Source: Paractinoplanes bogorensis
GTDB lineage: Bacteria > Actinomycetota > Actinomycetes > Mycobacteriales > Micromonosporaceae
Direction: 5' to 3'
NCBI RefSeq assembly: GCF_018829635.1
Contig: NZ_JAHKKG010000006.1
Location: forward strand, 434,001 to 498,000
Length of the DNA stretch: 64,000 nt
Shown here: piece after piece, positions 7,872-16,695 of the stretch
Layout: every line of letters begins with the position of its first letter
Position numbering within the stretch: the stretch's first letter is position 1
Notes under the pieces: model-generated
Databases searched by the model: none
What the model was told of the DNA's origin: nothing
What the model saw: only the letters and a program-made list of their open reading frames with translations
Program-made: the position numbers and the translations under genes

Positions 7872-8567
7872 TCAGACCAGCCCCGCCTCGTGGATCAGTA
7901 CGGCGGCCTGGGCGCGGTTGTTCATGCACAGCTTGGCCAGCACCCGGGACACGTGCCCCTTCACGGTGGAGACGCCCATGCCGAGCGCGTCGCCGATCTC
8001 GGCGTTGGTCCAGCCCTGACCCAGCCCGATCGCCACCTCACGCTCCCGGTCGGTCAGCCGGTCGAGCTGCCGGTGCGCCTCGGCCCGCCGTGACCCCGGA
8101 GCCGTGCTCGCGACCAGGTCGACGAGCGGCCGCAGCACCTTCGGCGAGAACACGCACTCGCCCCGGGCCGCCGCCCGGACCCCCGCCCGCAACTCCTCGG
8201 GCGGGGTGTCCTTGAGCAGAAAGCCGCAGGCCCCGTTCCGGATCATCTCGAGCACATACTCATCCGCGTCGAACGTCGTCAGCGCGACGACCTGCGGGGC
8301 CCGCGGCAACGCCCGGACCCGCTTGGCTGCCTCCACGCCGTCGAGCCGCGGCATCCGAATGTCCATCAGCACCACGTCGGGCCAGTGCGCCTGCACGGCG
8401 ATCACCGCCTCGGACCCGTCCACGGCCTCGCCGACCACCTCGATGCCGCTGGGCCCGCCGAACAGCAGCCGCAGCCCGGTCCGCACCATCGGATCGTCAT
8501 CCACGATCACCAGGCGAACCGGCCGCTCGCCCGCCACCGAGGAGGCGTCCGGCGCTACTCGTGCCAC
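7872..8567 (-). CDS. NarL/LuxR-type response regulator
   Basis: 231 aa. Receiver domain with the acidic pair (VIVDDDPMVR), phospho-acceptor in VVLMDIRMPRLDG, conserved T in ALTTFDADEY and K in FLLKDTPPEEL. The C-terminal LuxR helix-turn-helix spans about 165-225 (LTDREREVAIGLGQGWTNAE, then STVKGHVSRVLAKL). The GTG at 8567 overlaps the kinase gene by 13 nt and has GGAGG about 10 nt upstream; a GTG at 8537 is a possible shorter start. Cognate kinase is the gene immediately upstream. Confidence 0.92.
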   Translation of the reverse strand: MARVAPDASSVAGERPVRLVIVDDDPMVRTGLRLLFGGPSGIEVVGEAVDGSEAVIAVQAHWPDVVLMDIRMPRLDGVEAAKRVRALPRAPQVVALTTFDADEYVLEMIRNGACGFLLKDTPPEELRAGVRAAARGECVFSPKVLRPLVDLVASTAPGSRRAEAHRQLDRLTDREREVAIGLGQGWTNAEIGDALGMGVSTVKGHVSRVLAKLCMNNRAQAAVLIHEAGLV

Positions 8568-9814
8568 GGCAGCCACGCCTCCAGACGGAAGCGGCCGTGC
8601 TCGGGGCCGAACTCCACCCGGCCCCCGGCCAGCGCGACCCGCTCGCCCACGCCGATCAGCCCGTTGCCGGACCCGGGCACCGGATCCCCGCGCCGGCCGT
8701 TCGCCTCGCCGAGCGAGTTGGTGACCAGGATCCGCAGGTCGACGCCGCCACCGCCGTCGAGCAGCACCTCCACGTCGCTGCCGGGCGCGTGCTTGCCGGC
8801 GTTGGTCAGAGCCTCCTGCACGACGCGATAGACGGTGCGCTCGAGTTCCTGCGACGGAACCGCGCGCGGCACCACCCAGGCGAAGTCGATGTTCATCCCC
8901 GACGACCGGGCCTCGGTCAGCAGATCGGGCAGATCGGAGAACCGCGGTTGCGGCGGTTCGGCCCGGACCGCCCGATGATCGGCTCTGGTCGCCGTGTGCG
9001 CTGCGGGATTGCCGGCGGGCGGGCTGTCCCGGGGCTCGTCGCCGTGGCGGCGCAGGACGCCGATGACCGAGCGCAGCTCCTCGAGCGCCTCGTGGGAACT
9101 GACCCGGATCGCGCGGGCGGCCGTGGCGATCTCGTCGGGACTGGCGTCGCCGCGGACCTCGAGCGCGCCCGCGTGCAGGCTCACCATCGACATGCGGTGG
9201 GCCAGGACGTCGTGCATCTCGCGGGCGATCCGGGTGCGCTCGGTGAGCCGGGCCTGCTCCATGCGCAGCTGGGCCTGGGCCCGCGCGTTGTCGGCCTCGG
9301 ACCGCAGCGAGGACATGAGATGGCGATAGGCCTGGAGGAACATGCCCCAGCCGACCGCGGCCAGGCCGGTGACCGCGCGGAGCACGAGGTCGACCCAGAG
9401 ATCGAACGGCGGGTCGGACTGCAGCGCGTAATAGACGACGCCCGTGCCGATGTGCAGCGCGGCGAGGCCCAGCACCGGCCGCCAGCGGAACCGGATGGCG
9501 ACGGTGAACAGCGCGACCAGGATCGCGCCGCTGGCCATCACCGAGACGACGCCGAACGGGAGCAGGACCAGGCACAGGCCGAGCGGATGGCGCCGGCGCA
9601 CCACGAGGGCGAGGGTGCAGGCGACGCCGATGGCGACGTCGACCGGCCACGGCACGGCCGCGTGCGGTGAGGTCGCGTCGCCGAGCGGGACCATGACCGC
9701 GCCGTAGGCCAGAGCGGACAACACGGCGATCACATCGGCCGCCCGGTCGCGCACAGCAGCCTGCCGGGTGCCCGGCGGACCGGGAACCAGCAACGCGAAC
9801 AGAAGCGACGACAT
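8555..9814 (-). CDS. NarL-type sensor histidine kinase (HisKA_3)
   Basis: 419 aa. About four to five membrane helices in residues 25-165, a short coiled segment, then the dimerisation domain with phospho-accepting His in TRIAREMHDVLAHRMSMVS (about 199), and the ATPase domain with N-box QEALTNAGKHAPGS (about 333) and G-box GSGNGLIGVGERV (about 383). No large extracellular domain, so sensing is probably within or at the membrane. The start at 9814 follows TAGGCT by 6 nt and lacks a Shine-Dalgarno. It is transcribed with the downstream regulator and divergent from a membrane-anchored hydrolase that may be its target. Confidence 0.93.
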   Translation of the reverse strand: MSSLLFALLVPGPPGTRQAAVRDRAADVIAVLSALAYGAVMVPLGDATSPHAAVPWPVDVAIGVACTLALVVRRRHPLGLCLVLLPFGVVSVMASGAILVALFTVAIRFRWRPVLGLAALHIGTGVVYYALQSDPPFDLWVDLVLRAVTGLAAVGWGMFLQAYRHLMSSLRSEADNARAQAQLRMEQARLTERTRIAREMHDVLAHRMSMVSLHAGALEVRGDASPDEIATAARAIRVSSHEALEELRSVIGVLRRHGDEPRDSPPAGNPAAHTATRADHRAVRAEPPQPRFSDLPDLLTEARSSGMNIDFAWVVPRAVPSQELERTVYRVVQEALTNAGKHAPGSDVEVLLDGGGGVDLRILVTNSLGEANGRRGDPVPGSGNGLIGVGERVALAGGRVEFGPEHGRFRLEAWLPWHE

Positions 9815-9820
9815 GGACGC

Positions 9821-9826
9821 AGCCTA
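9821..9826 (-). promoter_or_regulatory. Leaderless -10 element for the 9814 kinase
   Basis: TAGGCT read on the minus strand, 6 nt before the ATG at 9814. Confidence 0.45.
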
Positions 9827-9842
9827 CGAGGCGGTGAGTCCG

Positions 9843-11252
9843 GTGAGGACCTACCAAAGTACTGGGCCGACCCCCGACCGATGGCGGCTCCGCTTTCGCG
9901 CCGGAGCCACGATCCTCGTCGGCATGACTCTTCTCTGGATTGTTCCCGCCGCCGTCTGGGGCGTGCTCGCGGGCTGGTGGACGCCGCGGGGCCCGCTCAC
10001 CATCACCCAGGCGCTCGTCTCGGTCGCGGTCAGCGCCGCCCTCGGCTGGGCCGCCGGCCGCACCGGTCGTTCCCGGTGGGTGTGGCTGATCGTTCCGGTC
10101 TTCGAGCTGGCTCTCGAGCTGGTCCGCGCCGGTGTGGCGGGTCCGTCGACCGGGCCGCCGCACGCGAGCCCGTTCGGCGTGGCCGCCCTGGTCGCCGGCC
10201 GGGGTGTGCAGGCCGTGCTGACCCTCCTGCCGCTGTTCCTGGGTCTGGCGCTCGGCCGCGGGGTGAAGCGGCGGGTGCTCTTCGCGATCCCCGCGGCCGG
10301 TCTGCTTCTCGCGACGGCCGCGGTGGCCGTGCCGGCCCGCACGGCCTCGATCCCGGGCGGCGTGGCCGAGCTGACGCACGTCGGTGGGCTCGGTGTCATG
10401 ATCCGCGGGGAGCGTCGCGACGCACCGGTGCTGCTCTTCGTGCCGGGCGTGCCGGGCGGTTCGGAGCGGGGTAACGTCCGGGCCCACCTGGCCGCCGTCG
10501 AAAAGCGGTTCGTGATGGCCACGCTCGACCGGCGGGGTGGTGGCTCGTCCTATCCCGCGCTCGATCCGGCCGCCCGCGTCACCGTCGATCAGGCGGTCGC
10601 CGACATTCTCGAGGTCACCGACTATCTGCGCGAGCGCTTCCACCAGGACCGGATCTTCCTGTACGGGCATTCCGGCGGCTCGCTGCTGTCGGTGCTCGCG
10701 GTGCAGCGGCATCCGGAGAAGTTCCGCGGCTACATCGGCTCGGGCCAGGCGGTGAACCTGCCGGCGAGCGACCGCATCTTCTACGACGACATCCTCGCCT
10801 GGGCCCGGTCCGAGGGGCGCGACGACGTCGTCCGGCAGCTGACCGATCAGGGCCCGCCGCCCTACCCGGGCTTCTGGGGCTACGAGCCGATCATGACGTA
10901 CGAGGGGGAGGCCTACGGTCAGCGCCCGCCCGACTTCGGGCTCGGCGTGCGTGAGTTCACGCTGCTGCAGAAGGTCCACGTGCTCAACGCCATCCTCGAC
11001 ACGTGGGACGTGCTCTATCCCCGGATGCAGGGGATCGACCTGCGCCGTGACGCGCCGCGACTCGAGGTGCCGGTCTGGTTCGTCCTGGGCGGCGACGAGA
11101 TGCGCGGGCTCCGGGTGCTCTTCGACGAGTGGTATGCCGAGTTGCGGGCGCCGGGCAAGGAACTGGTCGTCGTGCCCGGTGCGGGCCACGCGGTGCAGTT
11201 CGAGCAGCCCGATCGGTTCGTCGAGGTGCTGGACGCAATGCTGAGCGCATGA
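9843..11252 (+). CDS. Alpha/beta hydrolase with N-terminal polytopic membrane domain
   Basis: 469 aa from this start. About five membrane helices occupy residues 15-165. The hydrolase domain follows: LLFVPGVPGG oxyanion region, nucleophile elbow GHSGGS (about 279), acid in VLGGDEMRG (about 418) and His in PGAGHAVQFEQ (about 447). The fold resembles proline-iminopeptidase-like hydrolases; the substrate is unknown. The start is uncertain: GTG 9843 has GAGG at good spacing, while ATG 9813 and GTG 9834 are alternatives, but the first overlaps the divergent kinase start codon and the -10 of that gene. Divergent to a two-component system that may control it. Confidence 0.85.
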   Translation: MRTYQSTGPTPDRWRLRFRAGATILVGMTLLWIVPAAVWGVLAGWWTPRGPLTITQALVSVAVSAALGWAAGRTGRSRWVWLIVPVFELALELVRAGVAGPSTGPPHASPFGVAALVAGRGVQAVLTLLPLFLGLALGRGVKRRVLFAIPAAGLLLATAAVAVPARTASIPGGVAELTHVGGLGVMIRGERRDAPVLLFVPGVPGGSERGNVRAHLAAVEKRFVMATLDRRGGGSSYPALDPAARVTVDQAVADILEVTDYLRERFHQDRIFLYGHSGGSLLSVLAVQRHPEKFRGYIGSGQAVNLPASDRIFYDDILAWARSEGRDDVVRQLTDQGPPPYPGFWGYEPIMTYEGEAYGQRPPDFGLGVREFTLLQKVHVLNAILDTWDVLYPRMQGIDLRRDAPRLEVPVWFVLGGDEMRGLRVLFDEWYAELRAPGKELVVVPGAGHAVQFEQPDRFVEVLDAMLSA

Positions 11253-11317
11253 GCCGGAGGGGCCGGTGGCCCAAGCGGAGGCTCTCGATCCCCTTGAACC
11301 ACCGGCAGTCCTCTTCG

Positions 11318-13123
11318 CTACCCGTTCGTGGCCGGGATAACCATTCCGGTGAGGACTTCCGGCAGAAGTTGCGCCAGCACGGCCAGCCCGTCCCGGCTCA
11401 GCACCGACTCGGGGTGGAACTGCACACCGGCGAAGCCGGGTCCGCGCAACGCGTGCACGGCCGAGTCGGCCGGGTCGCGGGCGATCTCGACCCGGCCGTG
11501 AGCGGTGTCCCGCGAAGCGTCCGGCGAGAGCGCGGCGAAACTCGAATAGAAGCCGACCCGCCGGCGCACGCCGAACAGGTCGACCTCACGGGCCAGGCCC
11601 TGATAGGGCGAGTCCCGGCGGTGCAACCGCAGGCCGAGCAGCGACGCCAGGATCTGGTGGCCCAGGCACACCGCCAGCAGGGGTTCCCGCGCCGCCAGCC
11701 GGGCCGCGATCACGCCGCGCATCGTGGCCATCTTCGGATCGTCGAGGTCACCGGGGTCGCCCGGGCCGGGACCGGCGATGACCAGGTCGGCCGGCGGCAC
11801 CGGCGCGGTCCAGGGTACGACCGAGACGGTCAGGCCGAGGGCGCGCAACTGGTGGGCCAGCATCCCGGTGAAAGTGTCCTCGCCGTCGACGATCACCGCG
11901 GTCCGGCCGGCCAGCGCCGGGACGGTCAGCGCACCCGGCGCCCGCGAGTCGAGCCAGAAGCGGGCCAGGTCGTCGTTGCGCGCGGCCAGGGCCGCCTGGA
12001 CCTCGGGCGATTCGGCCTCGACGCGTACGGGGACCGGCCTGGCCTCGACGGCTCCGAGCGCGGCCAGAATCCCGGCCGCCTTGGTGTGGGTCTCGGCCAC
12101 CTCGCCGGCCGCGGTCGAGTGGCGCACGAGCGTCGCGCCGACCGGCACGCGCAGGTCGCCGGCCGGGGAGATCTCGGCCGTGCGGATCAGGATGGGCGCG
12201 TCCAGCGTCTGGCGGCCCTGATCGTCGTGGTCGAGCAGGGCGAGCACCCCGGCGTAGTAGCCGCGGCCCCGGCGCTCGTGCCGGGCGATCACCCGGCAGG
12301 CGTTCTCGATCGGGCTTCCGGTCACCGTCGGGGCGAACATGGTCTCGCGCAGCACGTCCCGCACGTCGAGCGAGCCGCGCCCGGCCAGCAGATATTCGGT
12401 GTGGGTCAGGTGGGTCATCTGTTTCAGGTAGGGCCCGGCGACCTGGCCGCCGTGCTCGGCCACGGTCGCCATCATCTTGAGCTCCTCGTCGAGCACCATG
12501 TAGAGCTCCTCGACCTCCTTCGGATCACGCAGGAAATCGAGCAGCGGGCCGGAGCCGTTGCGGAAGGTGCCGCTGATCGGGTTCATCATCGTGATGCCGT
12601 CGGCCACGCTGACGTGCCGTTCCGGCGTGGCGCCGACCAGCGTGCGGGTGCCGGTGTGGACGAGGAAGGTCCAGTAGGTGCCCCGTTCCGCGGCGAGCAG
12701 CCGGCCGAAGGCGGCCCGGGCCGCGGCGATCGGGTCCCCGCCCACGCGGGCCTGGAAGACACGGTGGATCACGAAGTTGGCGCCCTCGCCGCGGCCGATC
12801 TCGTCGCGCAGCACGTCCTCGACGATGGCGCCGTAGTCGTCGTCGGAGAGGTCGAAGGCGCCGCCGGTGATGCTCAGCTCGCCCGGCGGGAAGGCGTCGA
12901 GCGGCTCGCGGTGCGACGAGCGCACCACGAGGCACTCGAGCGGGGCGTCGTCGTCGACGCAGTCGAATCCGCGCTCGGTGATCTGGCGGTAGGGGATGAC
13001 GGCCAGCGTGGGGCGGCCGCGGTGCAGCGGGATGTCGTCGAGCGTGGCGACGATGACGACGTCACCGGTCAGCACCTCGACGTGGTCGGCGCCGTCCCGG
13101 TGGAGCAGGGCGAAAGGCCGCAT
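11318..13123 (-). CDS. trpEG: Fused anthranilate synthase (TrpE-TrpG), PhzE-like arrangement
   Basis: 601 aa. The N-terminal chorismate-binding domain (to about residue 390) has MMNPISGTFRNG, ATPERHVSVADG and TVTGSPIENACRVIARHE. The C-terminal class-I glutamine amidotransferase has AGPGPGDPGD, the nucleophile in LLAVCLGHQILASLLG and the His/Glu of VQFHPES. It converts chorismate and glutamine to anthranilate. A complete trp attenuator precedes it, which argues for tryptophan supply rather than phenazine synthesis, and no other phz-like genes are near. Fused, attenuated anthranilate synthase is known from Streptomyces venezuelae. Start at 13123 follows an AAAGAGGA Shine-Dalgarno. Confidence 0.93.
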   Translation of the reverse strand: MRPFALLHRDGADHVEVLTGDVVIVATLDDIPLHRGRPTLAVIPYRQITERGFDCVDDDAPLECLVVRSSHREPLDAFPPGELSITGGAFDLSDDDYGAIVEDVLRDEIGRGEGANFVIHRVFQARVGGDPIAAARAAFGRLLAAERGTYWTFLVHTGTRTLVGATPERHVSVADGITMMNPISGTFRNGSGPLLDFLRDPKEVEELYMVLDEELKMMATVAEHGGQVAGPYLKQMTHLTHTEYLLAGRGSLDVRDVLRETMFAPTVTGSPIENACRVIARHERRGRGYYAGVLALLDHDDQGRQTLDAPILIRTAEISPAGDLRVPVGATLVRHSTAAGEVAETHTKAAGILAALGAVEARPVPVRVEAESPEVQAALAARNDDLARFWLDSRAPGALTVPALAGRTAVIVDGEDTFTGMLAHQLRALGLTVSVVPWTAPVPPADLVIAGPGPGDPGDLDDPKMATMRGVIAARLAAREPLLAVCLGHQILASLLGLRLHRRDSPYQGLAREVDLFGVRRRVGFYSSFAALSPDASRDTAHGRVEIARDPADSAVHALRGPGFAGVQFHPESVLSRDGLAVLAQLLPEVLTGMVIPATNG

Positions 13124-13173
13124 GATGGTCCTCTTTCGGGTCTCGGCGGACGCCGGCCGAGGCCTGACCATGC

Positions 13174-13200
13174 AAAACGGCCGCCTCGGGGAGGCGGCCG
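13174..13200 (-). terminator. trp attenuator: intrinsic terminator
   Basis: On the minus strand a perfect 10-bp stem CGGCCGCCTC/GAGGCGGCCG with a 3-nt loop is followed by TTTT. It lies 34 nt after the leader-peptide stop and 50 nt before the trpEG start, the right place for transcription attenuation. Confidence 0.9.
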
Positions 13201-13233
13201 CGTGGTGTTACGCGCGAGTGGGAGGGCCGCCGG

Positions 13234-13269
13234 TCAGGCGGGCCACCAGTTCAATCGCGCGTGCAGCAT
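13234..13269 (-). CDS. trpL: trp leader peptide MLHARLNWWPA
   Basis: An 11-codon reading frame with tandem tryptophan codons (residues 8-9) ending in TGA. With scarce charged tRNA-Trp the ribosome would stall at these codons and allow an antiterminator; otherwise the following hairpin stops transcription. TATGCT ends 7 nt before the ATG and no Shine-Dalgarno is present, so the leader itself looks leaderless. Confidence 0.9.
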   Translation of the reverse strand: MLHARLNWWPA

Positions 13270-13276
13270 GCGGCCG

Positions 13277-13282
13277 AGCATA
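13277..13282 (-). promoter_or_regulatory. -10 element of the trp leader
   Basis: TATGCT on the minus strand, 7 nt upstream of the leader-peptide ATG at 13269. Confidence 0.5.
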
Positions 13283-13315
13283 GGGCCCCGGCCGCATACC
13301 GCGCCAGCGACACGA

Positions 13316-13546
13316 CTATGCGAAAGCGGAACGGACGGCGTTGCGGGCCCACTTCATGCGTCCGAGGGCGCAGTCGGGGTGCTCGCCGAACTCCTGAGCG
13401 ACGAGTTCGGCGCAACCGGCCTCACCGAGGCGGTCGACCGTGTCGGTCACCGCCTCCCGGATCAGCTCGGGAGTCGGTAGCTGGGAACGCTGGACGTTCG
13501 ACACGAAGAGGGCTTCGGATCGGATGTCGTCGGGGACGGTGTTCAT
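13316..13546 (-). CDS. Small conserved-looking actinobacterial protein, function unknown
   Basis: 76 aa, mostly helical, with the segments LIREAVTDTVDRLGEAG and a C-terminal basic stretch MKWARNAVRSAFA. No known family recognised. The start at 13546 has an excellent GGAGG Shine-Dalgarno 7 nt upstream. It lies directly upstream of the trp leader on the same strand, separated by the attenuator promoter. Its product may be regulatory because it is short, charged and cytoplasmic, but this is only a guess. Confidence 0.75.
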   Translation of the reverse strand: MNTVPDDIRSEALFVSNVQRSQLPTPELIREAVTDTVDRLGEAGCAELVAQEFGEHPDCALGRMKWARNAVRSAFA

Positions 13547-13746
13547 GGAACCTCCTGCCGGGCGGAGCAAGTCGGGTCTGCATCCAGAACACCGGAGCGG
13601 GGCTGCAGGTCCGCTGCACGGCTGTTGCGCCTGGGTTGCAGTGGCTGAGTCGGCCCGGCATTCCCGGAGCGGCCTCACAACCCGGACTAACCGGATATGG
13701 TCCCGATAAGTAGCGAAAGCTGCGCAACCAACCGAGGGAGAGTGCC

Positions 13747-14121
13747 GTGACGGTGGTCCTGGTCGCCGACGACGACGCCGACATCCGCGACCTGGTGGCG
13801 TTCAAGCTGGAGCAGGCGGGGTTCGAGGTGATCGCCGTCGAGGACGGGCAGACCGCGATCGAGCAGGCGCGGAGCCGCCAGCCGACGCTGGCGGTGCTGG
13901 ACGTGTCCATGCCGGGGCTGTCCGGCATCGACGTGTGCCGGATGCTGCGGGCCGAGCCGGCGACGGCCGGCATCCTGATCATCATGCTGACCGCCCGCGT
14001 CCAGGAACAGGACGTCGAGGGCGGGTTCAGCGCAGGGGCCGACGACTACGTGACGAAACCGTTCAGTCCGCGCGAGCTGGTCTCTCGCATCCAGGCCTTG
14101 CTGAGCCGAGCCCGGGCGTGA
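13747..14121 (+). CDS. Stand-alone receiver domain (CheY-like response regulator)
   Basis: 124 aa receiver only: acidic residues in LVADDDADIRD, phospho-acceptor in LAVLDVSMPGLSG (about 53), T in IIMLTARV and K in VTKPFSPRELVSRI. There is no DNA-binding or enzymatic output domain, so signalling must go through protein contacts. The GTG start has GAGGGAGA upstream. One nucleotide separates it from the following kinase gene, so the two form an operon. The neighbouring HEAT-repeat and glycosyltransferase genes are possible downstream partners. Confidence 0.92.
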   Translation: MTVVLVADDDADIRDLVAFKLEQAGFEVIAVEDGQTAIEQARSRQPTLAVLDVSMPGLSGIDVCRMLRAEPATAGILIIMLTARVQEQDVEGGFSAGADDYVTKPFSPRELVSRIQALLSRARA

Positions 14122-14122
14122 G

Positions 14123-15616
14123 ATGCGACGTGACGGCACCGTCGGAAGGCTGCTGAGCAGGGCCTTCGCGGTCCTGGTCGCGCTCATCGTCGGATCCGGG
14201 CTGGCCGAACTGGCCGCCGTGCTGGTGCAGCACCGGGCTGTGGAGCAGCTGACGGACGAGGTGCAGCCGCTGCAACTGGCCAACGCCGACCTGCGTGCGG
14301 TGCTCACCGACGCCCAGCGCGGGCTGCGCGGCTACCTGCTCACCGGCGACGAGCAGATGCTCGACGGATACTTCACCGCGCGCACCGGCCTGACCGCCGC
14401 GGGCGACGAGCTGCGCCGCCGGACCGACGGCCGGGACGCCGCGGCCGCCGCCGACCAGATCGCCCGGGCCGACGGCTGGTTCGCCAACGCCGAGCAGCAG
14501 CGGCTCGAGCCGCCCCGCAGCGACGAGGCGATCCGTTACGCCGAGCTGGGCAAGACCCTCTTCCAGGCCTTCGTCACCTCCAACGACCAGTTCCGGGTGA
14601 CCTTGACCCGGCGCGCCGCCGATCTTCGCGACCGGGTCGAGCGGCTGCAGACGATCGCGGTGGTGGCCGTCGTGGCGCTCACCGTCGCGGCGGCGGGCGC
14701 GGCCGTGGTGACGGCTCTGCGCACCAGCCGCCGGATCACCCGCCCCCTGGGTGCGGTTGTCGAGACCCTTGACCTCGTACGGGACGGAAAGCTCGACGCC
14801 CGGGCCGATGTGACCAGCGGACCGGCCGAGATCAGGGCGGTCGCCGCCGCGGTCAACGCGACGGCCGAGCAGAGTGAGCACATCCGCCGCCACGAAGAGC
14901 AGGTCAGCGCCCGTCTGCAGGCCCTCGACACGGTCAAGACCGACTTCATGTCGACCGTGTCGCACGAGCTGCGCACCCCGCTGACCAGCATCTCGGGCTA
15001 TCTCGAGCTGATGCGCGACAGCGAGCCGGGCGAGCTGACCGACGCCCAGCACCGGATGCTCGAGGTGATCTCGCGCAACACCCGGCGGCTGCGCGACCTG
15101 ATCGAGGACATCCTGACCCTGTCCAAGATCGAATCAGGCAGCTACAGCAGCGACCGGATCCCGCTCGATCTGGCCAAGACGATCAGCAAGGCGCTGGTCG
15201 CGATCGGCCCGGTCGCCGCCAAGGGGTCGGTCGGCCTTCACCTCGACGTGCGCGGGCCGCTGCCGGTCCGCGGGGACGGGGCTCAGCTCGACCGGGTTCT
15301 CGACAACGTGCTGACCAACGCGATCAAGTTCACGCCGGCCGAAGGCACGATCACGGTCCACGCCGAGCGCCACGGCGACAAGGCGGTGCTGGTGGTGGCC
15401 GACACCGGCATGGGCATCCCGGCCGACGAGCAGCAGGCGCTGTTCGTCCGGTTCTTCCGCGCCACCAACGCCATCAAGCAGGCGGTTCCCGGTACGGGAC
15501 TGGGGCTGGCCATCGTGCGCTCGATCATCGACAACCACAGCGGCACCATCACCGTCGACTCGACCGAGAACGTCGGCACCACGGTGACCATCACGCTGCC
15601 GGCCGATGAACCGTAG
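14123..15616 (+). CDS. CHASE3-domain sensor histidine kinase
   Basis: 497 aa. A first membrane helix (about 12-32), then a CHASE3 sensor domain (about 40-170, with DAQRGLRGYLLTGDEQML), a second helix (about 175-197), a HAMP linker (about 198-255), HisKA with the phospho-His in FMSTVSHELRTPLTSISGYL (about 280), and HATPase_c with VLTNAIKFTPAEG, DTGMGIPADEQ and GTGLGLAIV. It is an orthodox membrane kinase, unlike the NarL-type kinases elsewhere in the window. Its cognate partner is the stand-alone receiver 1 nt upstream. Confidence 0.95.
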   Translation: MRRDGTVGRLLSRAFAVLVALIVGSGLAELAAVLVQHRAVEQLTDEVQPLQLANADLRAVLTDAQRGLRGYLLTGDEQMLDGYFTARTGLTAAGDELRRRTDGRDAAAAADQIARADGWFANAEQQRLEPPRSDEAIRYAELGKTLFQAFVTSNDQFRVTLTRRAADLRDRVERLQTIAVVAVVALTVAAAGAAVVTALRTSRRITRPLGAVVETLDLVRDGKLDARADVTSGPAEIRAVAAAVNATAEQSEHIRRHEEQVSARLQALDTVKTDFMSTVSHELRTPLTSISGYLELMRDSEPGELTDAQHRMLEVISRNTRRLRDLIEDILTLSKIESGSYSSDRIPLDLAKTISKALVAIGPVAAKGSVGLHLDVRGPLPVRGDGAQLDRVLDNVLTNAIKFTPAEGTITVHAERHGDKAVLVVADTGMGIPADEQQALFVRFFRATNAIKQAVPGTGLGLAIVRSIIDNHSGTITVDSTENVGTTVTITLPADEP

Positions 15617-15642
15617 GGCCCTACGAAAACCCGCAAAACGGA

Positions 15643-15648
15643 TATATT
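15643..15648 (+). promoter_or_regulatory. Leaderless -10 element for the HEAT-repeat gene
   Basis: TATATT, the most consensus-like -10 in the window, 6 nt upstream of the ATG at 15655. The HEAT-GT2 pair therefore has its own promoter although it follows the kinase by 38 nt. Confidence 0.55.
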
Positions 15649-15654
15649 TCTCGC

Positions 15655-16695
15655 ATGGTCGGGCTGTTCAGTGTCACCATCCTGGTGCTGGTCGCGGTGG
15701 TGGCGGGAACCGCGGTGGGCATCGTGGTCCTCCGGATCTGGCGCCGCATCCGCAACCGCCGGCTGGCCGCTCTCGCCGCCGGCCCGCGCCGAGCCCTCCT
15801 CGCGTTCGTGGCCGACAACGGCGAGGAAGGCTCCGAAGACCTGATCGCCATCCCCGACGACGCCTGGTCGGCCGCCCTGCCGGCCGCGCTCGGCCTGCTC
15901 GGCAAGCTGCGCGGCGACGCCCACGCGGCCCTGGTCTCGGTCTTCCTGCACCGGGGCGCGGCCCGGGCCGCGCTGACCGACCTGCACGCCCGCAGCGGCG
16001 TCCGCCGGGCCCGGGCCGCCCAGCTGCTCGGCGACCTGGAACTGCGCGAAGCGGTCCCCGAACTGTGCCGCCTGCTCACCGACCGCGATCACGAGGTGCG
16101 CGTCGTCGCCGTCCGGGCCCTCGGGCGCATCGGCGACGCCAAGGCGGCCTGGCGGATGATCGCCAGCCTCGACGACCACGACCCGGTCCCGTCGCTGCTG
16201 GCCACCCAGTCCCTGGCCCAGATGGGCCGGGAGGCCGAGGTCGTGCTGTCCGCCGCGCTCGACCATCCGCAGGCCCGGGTCCGCGCGGTCTGCCTGGACG
16301 CGCTCGGCCTGATCGGGGCGACCGGCGCGGTCAGCCGGATGGCCCGGGTCCTCGCCGACGACGAGGTGCTCGACGTCCGCGTCGCCGCCGCGGCCAACCT
16401 GGGCCGGCTCGGCGCCCGCGGAGCCCTGAAACCGCTGACCGACTCGCTCGACCCGCCCGCCCCCGACCTGCTGCGCGCCGCCGCCGCCCGGGCCCTGGGT
16501 GATCTCGGGGCCCCGGCCGCGGTGCCGGCGCTGGCCGCGCACCTCGACGACGGTGAGTTCCAGATCGCCCACGAGGCCGCCCAGAGCCTGCGCCGGCTCG
16601 GCCCGCCCGGGATCGCCGCGCTGCGCGAACGCGACAACGACCACTGCCGCGAAGCGCTCGCCCTGGTCGCCCCCGAACTGGTCGGAGCGTCCTGA
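15655..16695 (+). CDS. Membrane-anchored HEAT-repeat protein
   Basis: 346 aa. One N-terminal helix (about 3-26, LFSVTILVLVAVVAGTAVGIVV) with a basic segment after it, then about six to eight HEAT/PBS-lyase-type repeats from residue 105 onward, for example RDHEVRVVAVRALGRIGD, HPQARVRAVCLDALGLIG and DVRVAAAANLGRLGARGA. Such superhelices are protein-binding scaffolds without catalysis. The stop overlaps the start of the glycosyltransferase (ATGA), so the two proteins are probably made in equal amounts and interact at the membrane. Confidence 0.92.
   Translation: MVGLFSVTILVLVAVVAGTAVGIVVLRIWRRIRNRRLAALAAGPRRALLAFVADNGEEGSEDLIAIPDDAWSAALPAALGLLGKLRGDAHAALVSVFLHRGAARAALTDLHARSGVRRARAAQLLGDLELREAVPELCRLLTDRDHEVRVVAVRALGRIGDAKAAWRMIASLDDHDPVPSLLATQSLAQMGREAEVVLSAALDHPQARVRAVCLDALGLIGATGAVSRMARVLADDEVLDVRVAAAANLGRLGARGALKPLTDSLDPPAPDLLRAAAARALGDLGAPAAVPALAAHLDDGEFQIAHEAAQSLRRLGPPGIAALRERDNDHCREALALVAPELVGAS

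Noticed and set aside
11255..11310. tRNA-like look of the sequence between the hydrolase and trpEG (GCCGGTGG ... CCACCGGC with GGTGGCCCAAGCGG)
   Set aside because: No T-loop consensus, no anticodon stem and no plausible cloverleaf on either strand; the paired ends are only a long-range 8-bp match.
11318..13123. Phenazine biosynthesis cluster suggested by the PhzE-like architecture
   Set aside because: No other phz-like genes nearby, and the trp attenuator points to tryptophan supply.
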